A stretch of 64,000 bases of DNA from Sarcomyxa edulis (taxonomy: Eukaryota > Basidiomycota > Agaricomycetes > Agaricales > Mycenaceae), in NCBI GenBank assembly GCA_009761415.1, contig QUOL01000001.1, forward strand, positions 3,348,001 through 3,412,000, read 5' to 3'. The position numbers were made by a program, and so were the translations under genes. Below, piece after piece: positions 61,930 to 64,000 of the stretch (position 1 is the first letter of the stretch; every line of letters starts with the position of its first letter). The notes beneath the pieces were generated by a model that searched no databases, was not told where the DNA came from, and saw nothing but the letters and a program-made list of their open reading frames with translations.

Positions 61930-64000
61930 TCACGAAGCTCTCCGGGGTTTCTGAGCTTCGACGGTGGCCATGAAGTCCTTGAGAGCAGTTGGGGAATTTT
62001 TTAGATGCTGGATTGGTTCCCAGGTGTCGAACTGAGGGCTATAGCCTTCCCACCTAACCAAGTACAAATATCCATTTCCGGACTTCTTCAGCTTACGCGC
62101 TAAGATCTTCTCCACCGGGTACTCAGTCTTCGGGGGTTTCTTGAGTCGCACTTTCAGTTCTGGCAGTTTGACGCGTTTCCCAAATGCTTCGGGCGACGAC
62201 TCGTAGGCCTTCAAGTGTTCGTAGTTGAAGACTGGAGAGCCCGGGTAAGCACTGCTCATCTTCAGGCGATAGACCTTCGGATTGATCTTCTGCAGTACCT
62301 CAAAGGGTCCTATCCAGCGCTGTACCAGCTTGCCGCCTTCTCCCTTGGACTCAATCCATTCTAGGCTGTGTGGATTAACCAACACCAACGACCCTAGTTT
62401 AAACTCCGGAATCGGGCGGCGTCCCTGGTTATGGGACAGGTTCTGCTTTTCCTGCGCTCTCGCAATAGCCAGTCGAGCGTCCTCCCGATGCATTTGTACC
62501 TGATCTAAGAACTTGGAAGTCTTCCTATTGGTCGTCGAGTTGTATTCTCTAAGCTCCGGATGCTTGGAATTGCCGAAGAAATCCAAAGGGGATTTGGGTT
62601 CGAATGAGTACAGCAAGAAAAACGGGGATGCCCCCGTGGATGAGTGTATTGAAGAGTTGTACGCGAACTCCAGTAAGTGCAGCCACTCCGCCCAAGAAGT
62701 CTTGTCGTTGGCGGTGTATGCTCTCAACATGGTTTCCAGATAACGATTCACTATCTCGGTCTGCCCGTCGTGCTGAGGGTGATGGGACGACGAAAGTGCC
62801 ATCTTTGTCTTGAGGAAGGACGACACGGCTTTCCAGAAGTCTGAAGTCCATCGAGGATCGCGGTCAGTCACTATACTTTCGGGCAGGCCGAATCGCGACA
62901 CTACGTTCTTGGTAAAAAGGTGCGCGAAGTCTTCCGAGGATATTCCCGTCGTAGTCGGGATGAATTGAGCATGCTTCGTCAGTCGATCGACCACGACGTA
63001 CACAGCGTTGAAGCCCTGGGATAACGGCAAATTCACCACTAGGTCCATGGAAATGGATTCGTAGGGTCGAGACGGAATTGGGTTTGAAATGAGGAACCCG
63101 TATCTGGTGAAGTTGGAATTCTTGGTTTTCTGGCACACGTCACATGATTTGCAAAAAGCGAGTATGTCCACTTTCATTCTTTTCCAGTAGAATTTAGCGC
63201 TTAACTTTTGCCATAGTCGTTCAGGGCTGGCGTGAGCCGAAGTCATGGGGCTCTCGTGCGCCTCCGCTAATATCCAAGCTCTCTGAGACCGAGGAACGCA
63301 TAGCCGTGGATGGTAATCCGCGTCTCGGAAGTACAGCAGCCCTTCCTCGTCCCTGAAGAATCGCTGTCCCGGTTTCCACTCATCATGACCGTCGTCCAAT
63401 TGCTTCCAGACGAGTTTAAACGCTGGGTCCTCCAGGTATCCGCGCACAAATTCTTGACGTAAGTCCTCCTTCAAGGCAACGTGGAAATTCGGAGGAGGGT
63501 TGATCGCTCCCCAATATTCTGCGGAAGTCTCTAACGTATCCAATTGGTCCTCGTCAGTCTCCGTTAATTCTGGAGTTTGCTCTGCCTTGTCTTCGTCAGC
63601 GACTGAGGTAGACGCTTGTTGTTGGAGCGGGAGTTTTCAAGACAAGCCTCCAAGTCCCAAGCCACGAACGTGGCCCTCTTGGCCGGTGCCGACAGATACA
63701 TACGCTCAGCCTCCTCGGCCATGGTGGAATCGGGTCGGATAGGTTTCTCCTCATCGAATACTGGAGAATCGTGAGGAGGGGGAGCCCGAGAGAGACGAGA
63801 CAGCGGGTCGACGTTAGAGTGGGTCCGACCTGCCCTATGGACAATTTCCAACTTTTCGAAAGCGGAAAAGATGGCCCCCCAAGCCGCCAGACGGCGGTTT
63901 GCGTTCTCGTACGTCCGGGCCCACTGTAGCGCGGAGTGATCCGTCACCAGTATGATCTGCTCGCCTTCAATGAATGGCTGAAATTTCACCAAGCCCTCCT
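61930..64000 (-). pseudogene. Gypsy Pol: RNase H, integrase and chromodomain, frameshifted and cut by window edge
   Basis: The right part (63992-63564) has the end of RNase H: IILVTDHSALQWARTYENAN and HRAGRTHSNVDPLSRL. A one-base frame change near 63640 leads to the second frame (63620-61930). This holds the integrase zinc region (HESPMTSAHASPERLWQKLS, CKSCDVCQK), the catalytic core (ESISMDLVVNLPLS, IVTDRDPRWTSDFWKAVSSF, HHPQHDGQTEIVNRYLETML) and a GPF-type motif (RWIGPFEVLQKI). A C-terminal chromodomain reads YPVEKILARKLKKSGNGYLY then LVRWEGYSPQFDTWEPIQHL. The chromodomain can steer insertion toward methylated-histone chromatin. The frameshift would inactivate the polyprotein unless it is a sequence error. 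Confidence 0.92.

Larger units (their letters stand above)
56889..64000 (-). mobile_element. Ty3/gypsy chromovirus (minus strand), 3' part in window
   Basis: From right to left the element shows RNase H, integrase and chromodomain, then an 854-residue ORF, a polypurine tract and a 2.0 kb LTR. The left LTR end is 56889. The 5' portion with gag, protease and reverse transcriptase lies beyond 64000. AGCGC at 56884-56888 is the predicted target duplication; the matching copy would be beyond the right edge. The RNase H-integrase order and the chromodomain place it among fungal chromoviruses. Confidence 0.88.

Overview
The window is nuclear DNA of a basidiomycete fungus, most likely an agaricomycete (mushroom-forming class). 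The evidence is the gene style: coding exons broken by many 45-65 bp GT-AG introns and occasional exons of only 25-35 bp, pyrimidine-rich promoters, F-box paralogs of the agaricomycete type, a Dnmt2 homolog, and fungal Ty1/copia, Ty3/gypsy chromovirus, pogo and Tc1/mariner elements. Order and species cannot be fixed from the sequence.

The window has two compartments. Positions 1-33.6 kb are a compact housekeeping block. In order it holds: the 5' end of a fungal ABC half-transporter-like gene (-), a two-part F-box protein with likely reading-frame damage (+), a small DUF7704-type membrane protein (-), a peroxisomal SCP-x-type thiolase with a C-terminal AKL signal (-), a Dnmt2-type tRNA/DNA cytosine methyltransferase (-), a PHD-finger protein (+), a small basic hypothetical protein (+), a possible Mei4-like protein (+), a FYVE zinc-finger protein (+), mitochondrial ribosomal protein mL38/MRPL35 (+), the DEAH splicing helicase Prp16 (+), a Sel1-repeat protein of the Nif1/Dsf2 type (+), an LSM-domain protein resembling Naa38 (-), dolichyl-phosphate mannosyltransferase DPM1 (+) and a second F-box protein (+). 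These genes belong to different pathways. Some are closely packed, with 69 bp between the LSM and DPM1 start codons. The only clear transposon here is a 1.3 kb Mutator-like terminal-inverted-repeat element with a 9 bp target duplication, between mL38 and PRP16.

Positions 33.6-64 kb are a nest of mobile DNA with no identified host housekeeping gene. It contains a decayed PHD-like zinc-finger ORF, solo copia LTRs, a 3.6 kb Tc1/mariner-type transposon with perfect 85 bp inverted repeats that encloses a second, unrelated gene, a pogo-type transposase gene, and a 4.98 kb Ty1/copia element with almost identical LTRs but a broken coding region. Further along are a diverged gypsy LTR carrying a nested 1.9 kb repeat, two MITE-like elements one inside the other, the 3' half of a tyrosine recombinase gene, and a Ty3/gypsy chromovirus (- strand) that runs off the right edge.

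The most unusual features are the passenger gene inside the Tc1/mariner inverted repeats, the 854-residue ORF of unknown function between gypsy pol and a 2.0 kb 3' LTR (its stop codon lies in the polypurine tract), and the gypsy insertion that truncates a tyrosine recombinase. Several copies combine intact ends with broken genes, which suggests mobilisation in trans. All functional calls rest on reading motifs by eye; no database search was run.
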